5,226 nucleotides of DNA, from positions 199-5,424 of the forward strand of contig PKYX01000107.1 in assembly GCA_003132825.1 (NCBI GenBank), in the 5' to 3' direction. Positions 1 to 5,226 of this stretch are shown here, piece after piece. Position numbers and translations under genes: made by a program. The notes beneath the pieces were generated by a model. It was given only the letters and a program-made list of their open reading frames with translations. It was not told the origin of the DNA and searched no databases. Numbering within the stretch: the first letter of the stretch is position 1; every line of letters begins with the position of its first letter. Source of the DNA: Acidobacteriaceae bacterium. GTDB lineage: Bacteria > Acidobacteriota > Terriglobia > Terriglobales > Acidobacteriaceae.

Positions 1-934
1 GGAAGCTAAGCACAGCCACCACGCCCATGACTACGAACGTGCCGGCGCGGTCGGGCGCCGTTTGCGCGTTCTGGGTCAAGCGCATGAGCACGATAAAGTA
101 TAACAGCAATACTCCAAGCGCGCCTACAAAGCCGTGCGCTTCGGCGAAGGCGGCGAAGATAAAATCGGTTTGGGGAACGGGCAGAAAGGACAACTGCGTC
201 TGCGAAGGGGCATTGCTTCCCCACAGTCCCCCCGAGCCCACCGCGATCAGCGACTGAATCACCTGATAGCCGGAGCCGTGACTGTCGGCCTCGGGCTGCA
301 TGAAGCTGGTCAGGCGATCGCGCTGATAGGGTTTGAGGACATGCCAGCCGAGCGGCAGCAGCAATGCCCCGCCGAGAATCACGACAGCCGCGTGTTTGAA
401 GCGCAGCCCTCCCAGGAACAAGCCCATGATGGCGACCGGCAAGTAGGTCAGCGCAGTTCCCAAATCAGGTTGCCGCAGTACCATGAGCATCGGTATTGCC
501 ACGATGGCTCCGGCCTTCAAAAAGTCGGTCCAGGATAGCTCCCTTTCGTTGAGGTCCGCAAAATACTTGGCCATGGCCAGAATCAGGATCAACTTCACCC
601 ACTCGGAGGGCTGGAAGTGACCTCCTCCGGGCATCTTGACCCAGCGCCGGGCTCCCAGGTACTTCTGGCCAAAGATCAGGACCACCATCAGCGAAGCGAT
701 GGAAGCGATGTAGAGCCAGTGAATCTGGTCGAGAACCGCGTTGTAGTTGATAAAGCTGACCAGGAACATGCAACCGACCCCAGCGGCGATCCAGTACATC
801 TGCTTGATGTGAGCGCCGGCGAACTTGGTGTGGGCGGTGGCGTTCTGGATTTCGGTCACGCCCAGCCCGCAGATCAGCAGGACGAAGACCAGCAGCACCC
901 AGTCGAAATCACGAAATGATACGTATCGGGACAT
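1..934 (-). CDS. rodA: RodA, SEDS-family peptidoglycan glycosyltransferase (3' end outside window)
   Basis: RodA polymerises lipid II into glycan strands during side-wall growth, paired with PBP2 in the inner membrane. The frame is open from the ATG at 934 to the window edge: 311 codons, so roughly 55-60 residues are missing if it has the usual length of about 370. It is a polytopic membrane protein with hydrophobic segments near residues 12-29, 46-63, 73-90, 113-125, 140-153, 160-175, 182-199, 258-285 and 298-311. Family signatures seen: GARRW (95-99), QPSEWVK (108-114, the conserved Glu111 and Lys114), RQPDLGTAL (154-162), GYQVIQSLIAVGSGG (222-236) and TDFIFAAFAE (256-265), whose Asp257 matches the presumed catalytic aspartate of SEDS proteins. 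The ATG is the first start after an in-frame TAA nine bases upstream; no Shine-Dalgarno is visible. Odd: around residues 239-266 the usual KG-xxx-G loop, PHTDF and AEE become SNAP, PQTDF and AEA. Its position after mrdA fits the RodA-PBP2 pair, so RodA rather than FtsW is the better call. Confidence 0.95.
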   Translation of the reverse strand, partial: MSRYVSFRDFDWVLLVFVLLICGLGVTEIQNATAHTKFAGAHIKQMYWIAAGVGCMFLVSFINYNAVLDQIHWLYIASIASLMVVLIFGQKYLGARRWVKMPGGGHFQPSEWVKLILILAMAKYFADLNERELSWTDFLKAGAIVAIPMLMVLRQPDLGTALTYLPVAIMGLFLGGLRFKHAAVVILGGALLLPLGWHVLKPYQRDRLTSFMQPEADSHGSGYQVIQSLIAVGSGGLWGSNAPSQTQLSFLPVPQTDFIFAAFAEAHGFVGALGVLLLYFIVLMRLTQNAQTAPDRAGTFVVMGVVAVLSF

Positions 935-960
935 CAGTCGTTAGTCGTCGATCGTCGGTT
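933..960. repeat. Heptamer tandem array abutting the rodA start
   Basis: Four imperfect 7-bp units lie head to tail at 933-939, 940-946, 947-953 and 954-960. The plus-strand consensus is GTCRGTC (sense strand GACYGAC). The first unit overlaps two bases of the rodA ATG, so the array fills the place where a ribosome binding site would lie. The same heptamer family recurs at 3130-3164 upstream of mrdA. Unit boundaries and consensus are read directly; function is unknown. Confidence 0.7.
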
Positions 961-1173
961 TTCCGCCGTCGCTTTCCCCATTCGAGCCCTTCGCCAGGGG
1001 GCGTCGAGGTGGCTCATCCCCCGGGTTTCATGCCGGGGTTTTCATCCCCATGACTCCGTCCGTTAACTCACCCCGAGGGAAGCGAGGAATCTGCCTTTTG
1101 CCGGGTCGCGCCGAAACGCCGATCTCCCGTCAGGTTCGCTCCGAGCCATGACCGCCCTCAACCGGCCCGGTTG
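961..1173. other. mrdA-rodA spacer, rich in degenerate repeats
   Basis: No credible reading frame lies here. It contains the 14-nt phased repeat at 1015-1045, the GC-rich inverted repeat CCCCGG/CCGGGG (1019-1024 with 1033-1038), and at about 1069-1096 a stretch whose minus strand reads like AGATTCCTCGCTTCCCTCGG. That phrase resembles a dispersed intergenic repeat I remember from acidobacterial and other environmental genomes. I see no convincing promoter or U-tract terminator, so mrdA-rodA read-through is likely, but an unseen promoter for rodA cannot be ruled out. Confidence 0.5.
1015..1049. repeat. 14-nt phased imperfect repeat with GC-rich inverted repeat
   Basis: On the minus strand three copies of an ATGA-plus-C/G-run unit begin exactly 14 nt apart: their ATG triplets are complementary to 1043-1045, 1029-1031 and 1015-1017. 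The first two units, ATGAAAACCCCGGC and ATGAAACCCGGGGG, are close; the third is degenerate. CCCCGG at 1019-1024 can pair with CCGGGG at 1033-1038 across an 8-nt loop, and GGGG at 1035-1038 could pair instead with CCCC at 1046-1049. No U-run follows, so it is not a standard terminator. Confidence 0.5.
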
Positions 1174-3120
1174 CTACTCTACCCCGGGCACGGCGGCGGC
1201 CCAGGGCGCATGCTTTCCCGCCGCATCGACCAAAAAGTGCCCGGCATGCAGCGCGTCGCCGTCGTCCCCCGCACCATTCCACAACACGCCGACATCGACC
1301 TTGCCGTTGCTGGCCACTTTCGCCGGCTGACGGCGCTGTTTGTCGACGTAGGCCTTGATGACCTGCGTGGCCAGACGGGCCGCCAACTTACCGTGCTCGC
1401 CGCCTTCGAACAGCACACAGACGATAATGTCGGGATCGCGCCGCGGCGTGAATCCGACGAACCAACCGTTCTGCGCAAAATCTTCGTTGGCGGCATGCTT
1501 GGCGCGAGTGGCCAGCGAAACAATCTGCGCCGATCCCGTCTTCCCCGCGATGTCAATCCCCGGAATGTGCGCCGAGGGAGCCGTGCCCTCCGGCAGCAGC
1601 ACCCGTCCCATGGCGTCGGTGATGAGGTTCCACCCGTCCACCTCGATCGGGATGCTTTTTATTTCCGTGTAATGATTGACTTCCAGGTAGTTCTGCGGAA
1701 GTCCGACGGGGTCAACGACATGCGGCACCACCATGCGGCCGTCCATCGAGATGGCGGCGATCGCCCGCATCAGCTGTACCGGCGTGGTGGCCACCGCGCC
1801 TTGTCCGATGCCCACAGAAATGGTTTCGCCGGCAAACCACTTCTGCTTGAAGTTGCGGATCTTCCACTCCTCCGACGGCATGACGCCAGAGGCCTCATCC
1901 GGAAGATCAATCCCGGTCTTCTGCCCCAGCCCGAGCGCAGTCGCGTACTTGGCGATGCGGTCAATGCCCAGCTTCTCGGCCAGGGTGTAAAAAAAGACAT
2001 CGCACGACTGGAAGATCGCCCGCGGCAGATCGACCTCGCCGTGGCCGGTTTTCACCCAGCATCCGAACCGCCGGCCATAGAACGTCGCCCCCCCATTGCA
2101 GTGCACATTGAGGGTTTGCGCGATCCCTTCCTGCCAGCCCGCCACCGACATAATGATCTTGAAGGTCGAGCCGGGCGCGAGCTGCGCCTGGATGGCCCGG
2201 TTGAGCAGCGGCTTCTCGGGATCCGTCACCAGCTTGCTCCAGTCGTCGCGCGAGATGCGCACCGCGAACTGGTTGGGATCGAAGGTGGGCCGGCTCACCA
2301 TGGCCAGAATCTCGCCGGTGTGCGGATCCATGGCGACGATGGCGCCATTTTTGCCCGCGATGGCCTCCTCGGCGGCAATCTGCAGATCGATATCGATGGT
2401 CAGCTTCAAAGGCTTGCCGGGCTCGGCGGGCTTCTCGGCTAATTCTCCCATCTCCTTGCCGCGGCTGTTGACGATCACCTGCTTCGAGCCGTTCTTGCCC
2501 ATCAGGAGCTGGTTATATTCCAATTCCACGCCCGACTTGCCGACCACGTCGCCCGGGTTGTACAGCTCAAACTGCGGCTGGTTCAGCATCTGCTCGCTCA
2601 CCTCTCCCACGTAGCCGATCAGGTGAGCGGCAAATCCGTTGCGCGGATAGAGCCGCCGGTACGCCATGATGGTCTCCAGCTCAGGCAGCTCGTTGCGGTG
2701 GGCCTCGATGAAGGCCAGTTCGTCGGGAGTGATGTCATCCTTCAGGTAAATCGGCTGGTACTGCGGCATGGCGGCGAACTTGCGAATGCGCTCGCGGACA
2801 TCTTTCGGGTCCAGGTGCAGGCCCTCGGCGATCAGGCTCGAATCGGCGTTCAAGTCGCGGGAGGAATCCCGCATCAAAAGCGCAGTGAAGGAGGGATAAT
2901 TGTCGACAATGGTGCGGCCTTCACGGTCGAGAATCTTGCCCCGGGGCGCCAGAATGGGAACATCGCGGATGCGGTTTCTTTCCGCCAGGTTCGCGTACAG
3001 GTCGCTCTGCGCGACCTGCAGCCGCCATAGCCCGTAGGTCAGCATCAGGAAAATGGCGAGAACGATGTACTGCACCGCGGTGAGGCGCATCGGCGAGACT
3101 TTTTCATCGCGGCCAAACAT
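1174..3120 (-). CDS. mrdA: Penicillin-binding protein 2 (peptidoglycan D,D-transpeptidase MrdA)
   Basis: This class B PBP cross-links new side-wall peptidoglycan in the periplasm as the partner of RodA. Its 648 residues are near the family's usual 600-650. Order: short cytoplasmic N-terminus; one membrane anchor (about 14-33); pedestal/dimerisation region with APRGKILDREGR (58-69) and GKSGVELEYN (194-203); transpeptidase domain from about 255. Active-site motifs are intact: S318-T-F-K321 with nucleophile Ser318, S372-C-D374, and K527-T-G529. Cys341, Cys354, His360 and Cys373 have nearly the spacing of the zinc ligands described for E. coli PBP2, predicting a metal site beside the active site. 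SVGIGQG (435-441) is also typical. After the domain comes a 50-residue tail (about 597-648). I chose Met1 because MFGRDEK gives the expected short charged leader before the anchor; Met11 is possible. No clear Shine-Dalgarno is seen, and a heptamer array lies nine bases upstream. PBP2 is preferred over PBP3/FtsI because of the mre/rodA context and the GHG and SCD motifs. Confidence 0.97.
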   Translation of the reverse strand: MFGRDEKVSPMRLTAVQYIVLAIFLMLTYGLWRLQVAQSDLYANLAERNRIRDVPILAPRGKILDREGRTIVDNYPSFTALLMRDSSRDLNADSSLIAEGLHLDPKDVRERIRKFAAMPQYQPIYLKDDITPDELAFIEAHRNELPELETIMAYRRLYPRNGFAAHLIGYVGEVSEQMLNQPQFELYNPGDVVGKSGVELEYNQLLMGKNGSKQVIVNSRGKEMGELAEKPAEPGKPLKLTIDIDLQIAAEEAIAGKNGAIVAMDPHTGEILAMVSRPTFDPNQFAVRISRDDWSKLVTDPEKPLLNRAIQAQLAPGSTFKIIMSVAGWQEGIAQTLNVHCNGGATFYGRRFGCWVKTGHGEVDLPRAIFQSCDVFFYTLAEKLGIDRIAKYATALGLGQKTGIDLPDEASGVMPSEEWKIRNFKQKWFAGETISVGIGQGAVATTPVQLMRAIAAISMDGRMVVPHVVDPVGLPQNYLEVNHYTEIKSIPIEVDGWNLITDAMGRVLLPEGTAPSAHIPGIDIAGKTGSAQIVSLATRAKHAANEDFAQNGWFVGFTPRRDPDIIVCVLFEGGEHGKLAARLATQVIKAYVDKQRRQPAKVASNGKVDVGVLWNGAGDDGDALHAGHFLVDAAGKHAPWAAAVPGVE

Positions 3121-3340
3121 AGAGGGTAGGTCAGTCTTCGTTCGTCAGTCTTCGTTCATCGGTCGGCAGGCTGCCCCTAGCGTGCGAGCAACGCCAGGCA
3201 ATTCCCTTTGCGGCCAGCCGGTCGCGGTTAACTTCATTCTAACCCTCGGGCGAGACCCGCGGGATTGTCCGAAGGGGTAACGGTGGGACAGAGACGGTTG
3301 GTTTTGCCGAGCAGGGAAAAGGCGCGGACTGAAGGCCGTG
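3121..3340. other. mreD-mrdA spacer
   Basis: This 220-bp gap carries no credible gene. Next to mrdA it holds the heptamer array at 3130-3164. Further upstream is a short inverted repeat GGTTA/TAACC (3227-3231 with 3241-3245). On the minus strand a TAGAAT hexamer (3236-3241) could be a -10 element, but nothing like TTGACA lies 16-18 bases before it. No hairpin with a U-run follows the mreD stop. The gap is long enough to hide an internal promoter for mrdA-rodA, but I cannot show one. Confidence 0.5.
3130..3164. repeat. Heptamer tandem array upstream of mrdA, including a perfect 14-bp duplication
   Basis: GTCAGTCTTCGTTC occurs twice without mismatch at 3130-3143 and 3144-3157. Each 14-mer is itself two heptamers (GTCAGTC and TTCGTTC), and a fifth unit, ATCGGTC, follows at 3158-3164. 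All five fit the loose consensus NTC-NN-TC shared with the array at 933-960. The array sits nine bases upstream of the mrdA ATG on the sense side, so it spans or abuts the ribosome-binding region. Function unknown. Confidence 0.8.
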
Positions 3341-3859
3341 TCAGGTTCTCTGCTTAAACCGGTCCAGCAGAAAAAACAAGGGCACCGCCAAAATGGCATT
3401 GGCGAAGGCCGATCCCAACTCGTGCGGCCAGCTCCAGGCGACCGACAGACCCACCAGCCCGCGCGCCACCGAGAAAAAAACCACCTCATGGACCGCGTAG
3501 AAGAACAGAGTCACCAGGAAGCGGGCGCCGGCATTTTCGACATCCAGCTTCACCCCGAGCGAAGAGGCGCCATATCCGACGACGGTCTTGGCGATGCCAT
3601 AGATTCCAATGGGCTGATGGGTGAGCGAGTCCTGCACCAGGCCGATCAGCGCTCCGGTCACCATGCCCGCGCCCTGGCTGCGCCGGGCCACGGCGAAAAA
3701 GATGGTGATGAGCAAGGGCAAATCGAAAATCGTAAAGAACGGCAGCCGCAAGGGAAGAAACGCCTGCAGGAAGATCGCGGCCAAGGGCACGAGCAGCGCG
3801 ACCGGGAGCTTAAACCGGTAGACTTCGACTTGCTCGCCGGATGTGTAGGTGATAGGCAC
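3341..3859 (-). CDS. mreD: MreD, rod-shape-determining membrane protein
   Basis: MreD is a small polytopic inner-membrane protein that works with MreC to link MreB to the RodA-PBP2 synthase; no enzymatic activity is known. The 172 residues are normal for MreD (about 160-175). Hydrophobic segments lie near residues 18-36, 42-58, 63-75, 84-101, 113-131 and 150-166, and the protein ends in a charged DRFKQRT. LVQDSLTHQPIGIYGIAKTVVGY (74-96 by position) is the typical conserved MreD core, with D77, P83 and G85. I chose the GTG at 3859, which gives an N-terminus PITYTSGEQVEVYRF just before the first membrane segment and starts one base after the mreC TAG, an arrangement that implies translational coupling. 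The frame stays open upstream to an ATG at 3994, but that would add 45 Pro/Arg-rich residues overlapping the mreC tail. No Shine-Dalgarno is visible. The stop is TGA. Confidence 0.92.
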   Translation of the reverse strand: MPITYTSGEQVEVYRFKLPVALLVPLAAIFLQAFLPLRLPFFTIFDLPLLITIFFAVARRSQGAGMVTGALIGLVQDSLTHQPIGIYGIAKTVVGYGASSLGVKLDVENAGARFLVTLFFYAVHEVVFFSVARGLVGLSVAWSWPHELGSAFANAILAVPLFFLLDRFKQRT

Positions 3860-3860
3860 G

Positions 3861-4958
3861 CTAGGGCTGTGGAGGTGGATTCTGGGGGGCTGCGGCTTGT
3901 CGAGGCGTAGTTGGCTTGGGCGTAGGTCGGCCGGGCCGGGCTGTCGAACCTGGGGTTCCCCCCGGGGCCGTGACGGGGGTGCCATGAACCGCATCGCTCG
4001 GCAGGCTTTCGCCGTCGCCCACCGCCTCGGCGTCTGGGGCAGCGCCCGCCGGCTTGTCGGGCACAGAGGGCAGCCGCTGCGCCAGAATATCGGCCGCGCG
4101 CGCTGGCGCGTTCTGGTCCGCCACCGGCTGTTTCTCCTCTTCTTGCGTGATCACTAGGACTTCTTCGAGGCGGCTCAGAGCGGCGGCGGGATGGATGTGA
4201 ATATTCAGAAAGGCATCCGGGCTGCGGGAGACGCTGGTCACGATTCCGGCGGGTAAGCCTTTGGGGAAAATCTCGTCTCCCCCGCTGGTCAGCACCTGTT
4301 CTCCGGCTTCGACTTGCTCATCCGACAGGATCTTCTCGAGCACGACCTCGCCCGAGGGTGTCCCCCGCAGGATTCCCTGCAGCCGCGATTTCGCGAGAAC
4401 CGCGCCCACGCCACTGGTTTGATCGTTGATCAGCAGCACGAGCGAAGTAGAATTGTAGACTCGCAACACCTTGCCCACCACGCCATCGGCGGTGATGACC
4501 GCCATGTCTCGTCCGACGCCGTCGCTTGACCCCTTGTCGATGTAGACGGCGCGGGAAAGTTCGCTGCCGCTGAAGCCGATGACCTGCGCGGCCAGGGTCT
4601 TCGAAATGAACTGTTCCTTGAATCCGAGGAGTGCCTGCAGGCGGCGGGCCTGTTCGGCATCCTCGCTCAAACGCACCTGCTTCAGGCGAAGGCTTTCGAT
4701 TTCATATTTCAGGTCACGATTTTCCTGCCGCACCCCGCGCAGGTAGATATAGCTGTGCCAGAGATCGGAAATGCTGCTTTGCGTCCATACTACGGCCTTT
4801 TCAAAAGGCGTGACCGCGGCTACCGCCCACACCCGGATCAGACGGGTGGATTCGGCGCCCGGAGAGCGGTGCACCTGCACCGCCAGCCCCAGCACTTGAG
4901 CAAACAGGATCGCCACCAGGATGCTGACGTTGCGATAGCGGCTGATTAGGCTTTCCAT
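3861..4958 (-). CDS. mreC: MreC, rod-shape-determining periplasmic scaffold protein
   Basis: MreC is a bitopic inner-membrane protein whose periplasmic part self-assembles and binds PBP2, helping to switch on the elongasome. The 365-residue product has a short cytoplasmic N-terminus; one membrane segment (about 10-28); a helical, charged, probably coiled-coil stretch (about 72-112); the MreC beta domain (about 121-272), with DKGSSDGVGRDMAVITADG (141-159), GKVLRVYNSTSLVLLI (162-177) and LTSGGDEIFPKGLPAGIV (223-240); and a Pro/Ala/Gly-rich, probably disordered tail (276-365). The core is of usual size (about 270-280), so the tail makes the protein longer than most. The ATG at 4958 puts the membrane helix right after a short basic leader. 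GGAG lies only two bases before it, too close for an efficient Shine-Dalgarno. The gene lies between mreB and mreD in the canonical order, 157 bp downstream of mreB. Confidence 0.96.
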   Translation of the reverse strand: MESLISRYRNVSILVAILFAQVLGLAVQVHRSPGAESTRLIRVWAVAAVTPFEKAVVWTQSSISDLWHSYIYLRGVRQENRDLKYEIESLRLKQVRLSEDAEQARRLQALLGFKEQFISKTLAAQVIGFSGSELSRAVYIDKGSSDGVGRDMAVITADGVVGKVLRVYNSTSLVLLINDQTSGVGAVLAKSRLQGILRGTPSGEVVLEKILSDEQVEAGEQVLTSGGDEIFPKGLPAGIVTSVSRSPDAFLNIHIHPAAALSRLEEVLVITQEEEKQPVADQNAPARAADILAQRLPSVPDKPAGAAPDAEAVGDGESLPSDAVHGTPVTAPGGTPGSTARPGRPTPKPTTPRQAAAPQNPPPQP

Positions 4959-5115
4959 GGCTCCAAGGTTGCGGTTAGAAGTCCAGGGTCTCGGCGAGTG
5001 GCGCCACGTTCTCGACTGTCCGCTTCCCCGGGTGACGTTCGTGCCCTCTGCGGTGGATGGTTTTCTGAACCACAGAGGACATGGAGAGGCCCGGAGGACA
5101 ACGAACGAAACCCGG
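4959..5115. other. mreB-mreC spacer
   Basis: This 157-bp gap holds a 10-bp inverted repeat (5045-5078) and a perfect 10-bp palindrome GTGGCGCCAC at 4998-5007. No credible reading frame or clear sigma-70-like promoter is visible. Confidence 0.5.
5045..5078 (-). repeat. Inverted repeat (10-bp stem, 14-nt loop) between mreB and mreC
   Basis: CCTCTGCGGT (5045-5054) faces ACCACAGAGG (5069-5078). In the minus-strand transcript all ten positions pair, one of them as U-G; the plus-strand transcript would have a C-A mismatch there. The stem therefore folds better in the operon mRNA. It lies about 40 nt after the mreB stop. No U-run follows, so a Rho-independent terminator is unlikely; an mRNA-stabilising or processing hairpin, or a dispersed repeat remnant, is more plausible. 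Confidence 0.6.
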
Positions 5116-5226
5116 CTACTCGATTGAAATCTTCCTGAGCAGCTTGAAGTCGCTCAGCATCTTGCCCGTGCCGAGCACCACGCTGCACAGCGGATCGTCG
5201 GCGATTGAAACCGGCAGGCCGGTTTC
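5116..5226 (-). CDS. mreB: MreB, actin-like cell-shape protein (C-terminal 36 residues only)
   Basis: MreB is the bacterial actin homologue that forms membrane-bound ATP-dependent filaments and steers side-wall synthesis. Only the last 36 codons and a TAG stop are inside the window; the 5' part lies beyond the right edge. The fragment contains ETGLPVSIADDPLCSVVLG (1-19 of the fragment), matching the conserved end of MreB in which an E-T-G-hydrophobic-P strand is followed by a DP turn and a GxGK helix (here GTGK, 19-22), and ends in FKLLRKISIE. A 157-bp gap separates it from mreC, the neighbour expected for this family. The short length limits certainty, but motif and context agree. Confidence 0.92.
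   Translation of the reverse strand, partial: ETGLPVSIADDPLCSVVLGTGKMLSDFKLLRKISIE

Noticed and set aside
1171..2442. Long plus-strand open frame (423 codons) antisense to mrdA
   Set aside because: It lies fully opposite a well-supported PBP2 with intact active-site motifs. Its product is rich in Arg, His, Gly and Pro with no family motifs, as expected for the mirror frame of a GC-rich gene.
2623..3030. Plus-strand open frame (135 codons) opposite the mrdA 5' half
   Set aside because: No recognisable motif, fully antisense to PBP2, and no start-site signal.
3236..3241. TAGAAT (minus strand) as a -10 element for mrdA
   Set aside because: No TTGACA-like hexamer at proper spacing; a single 6-mer match is weak in 220 bp.
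3338..3910. Plus-strand open frame (190 codons) antisense to mreD
   Set aside because: The product is a highly polar Gln/Arg/Glu/Gly mix, the usual antisense image of a hydrophobic membrane protein. MreD on the other strand explains the region.
3860..3994. Upstream ATG start for mreD giving 217 residues
   Set aside because: The extra 45 residues are Pro/Arg-rich, precede the expected N-terminus and overlap the mreC tail in another frame. The GTG one base after the mreC stop fits family length.
4079..4109. GCGCCAG/CTGGCGC inverted repeat inside the mreC tail
   Set aside because: It falls in GC-rich coding sequence for an Ala/Arg-rich stretch and is expected from codon use; no U-run or other signal accompanies it.
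4998..5007. Perfect palindrome GTGGCGCCAC as an operator
   Set aside because: Only 10 bp, single copy in the window, no promoter nearby to regulate; chance is a fair explanation in GC-rich DNA.
4946..5188. Minus-strand open frame of 80 codons spanning the mreB end and the mreB-mreC spacer
   Set aside because: It is an out-of-frame reading of the mreB 3' end extended into the spacer; the true mreB frame ends at 5116 with a conserved C-terminus.

Overview
The window holds one co-oriented gene block, all on the minus strand, so it reads from right to left: the end of mreB, then complete mreC, mreD and mrdA (PBP2), then most of rodA. This is the classic cell-shape (elongasome) cluster of rod-shaped diderm bacteria. 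MreB filaments on the inner face of the membrane connect through MreC and MreD to the peptidoglycan synthase pair RodA (SEDS glycosyltransferase) and PBP2 (transpeptidase), which inserts new side-wall material. Both end genes are cut by the window edge and show no sign of being broken.

Layout: mreB 3' end (5116-5226); a 157-bp gap with an inverted repeat; mreC (3861-4958); mreD (3341-3859, starting one base after the mreC stop, with GTG); a 220-bp gap with a tandem heptamer array next to the mrdA start; mrdA (1174-3120); a 239-bp gap with 14-nt phased repeats and a second heptamer array that runs into the rodA start; rodA (1-934, 3' end missing). I see no RNA genes, mobile elements, CRISPR arrays or convincing terminators. 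No gene-free stretch exceeds 300 bases.

The organism looks like a GC-rich (about 60% by eye) Gram-negative-type bacterium. The style of the MreB C-terminus, the MreD N-terminus, the RodA loop sequence and the repeat-laden spacers most resemble Acidobacteriota (Terriglobia) as I remember them. This is an inference, not a database result.

I do not see a new biological system here; the gene content is ordinary. The points most worth a second look are: (1) two arrays of the same GTCRGTC-type heptamer directly upstream of the mrdA and rodA starts, both of which lack a clear Shine-Dalgarno sequence; (2) substitutions in RodA clustered around the presumed catalytic aspartate; (3) a predicted Cys3His metal site in PBP2 built around the SxD motif; (4) a 90-residue Pro/Ala-rich tail on MreC.
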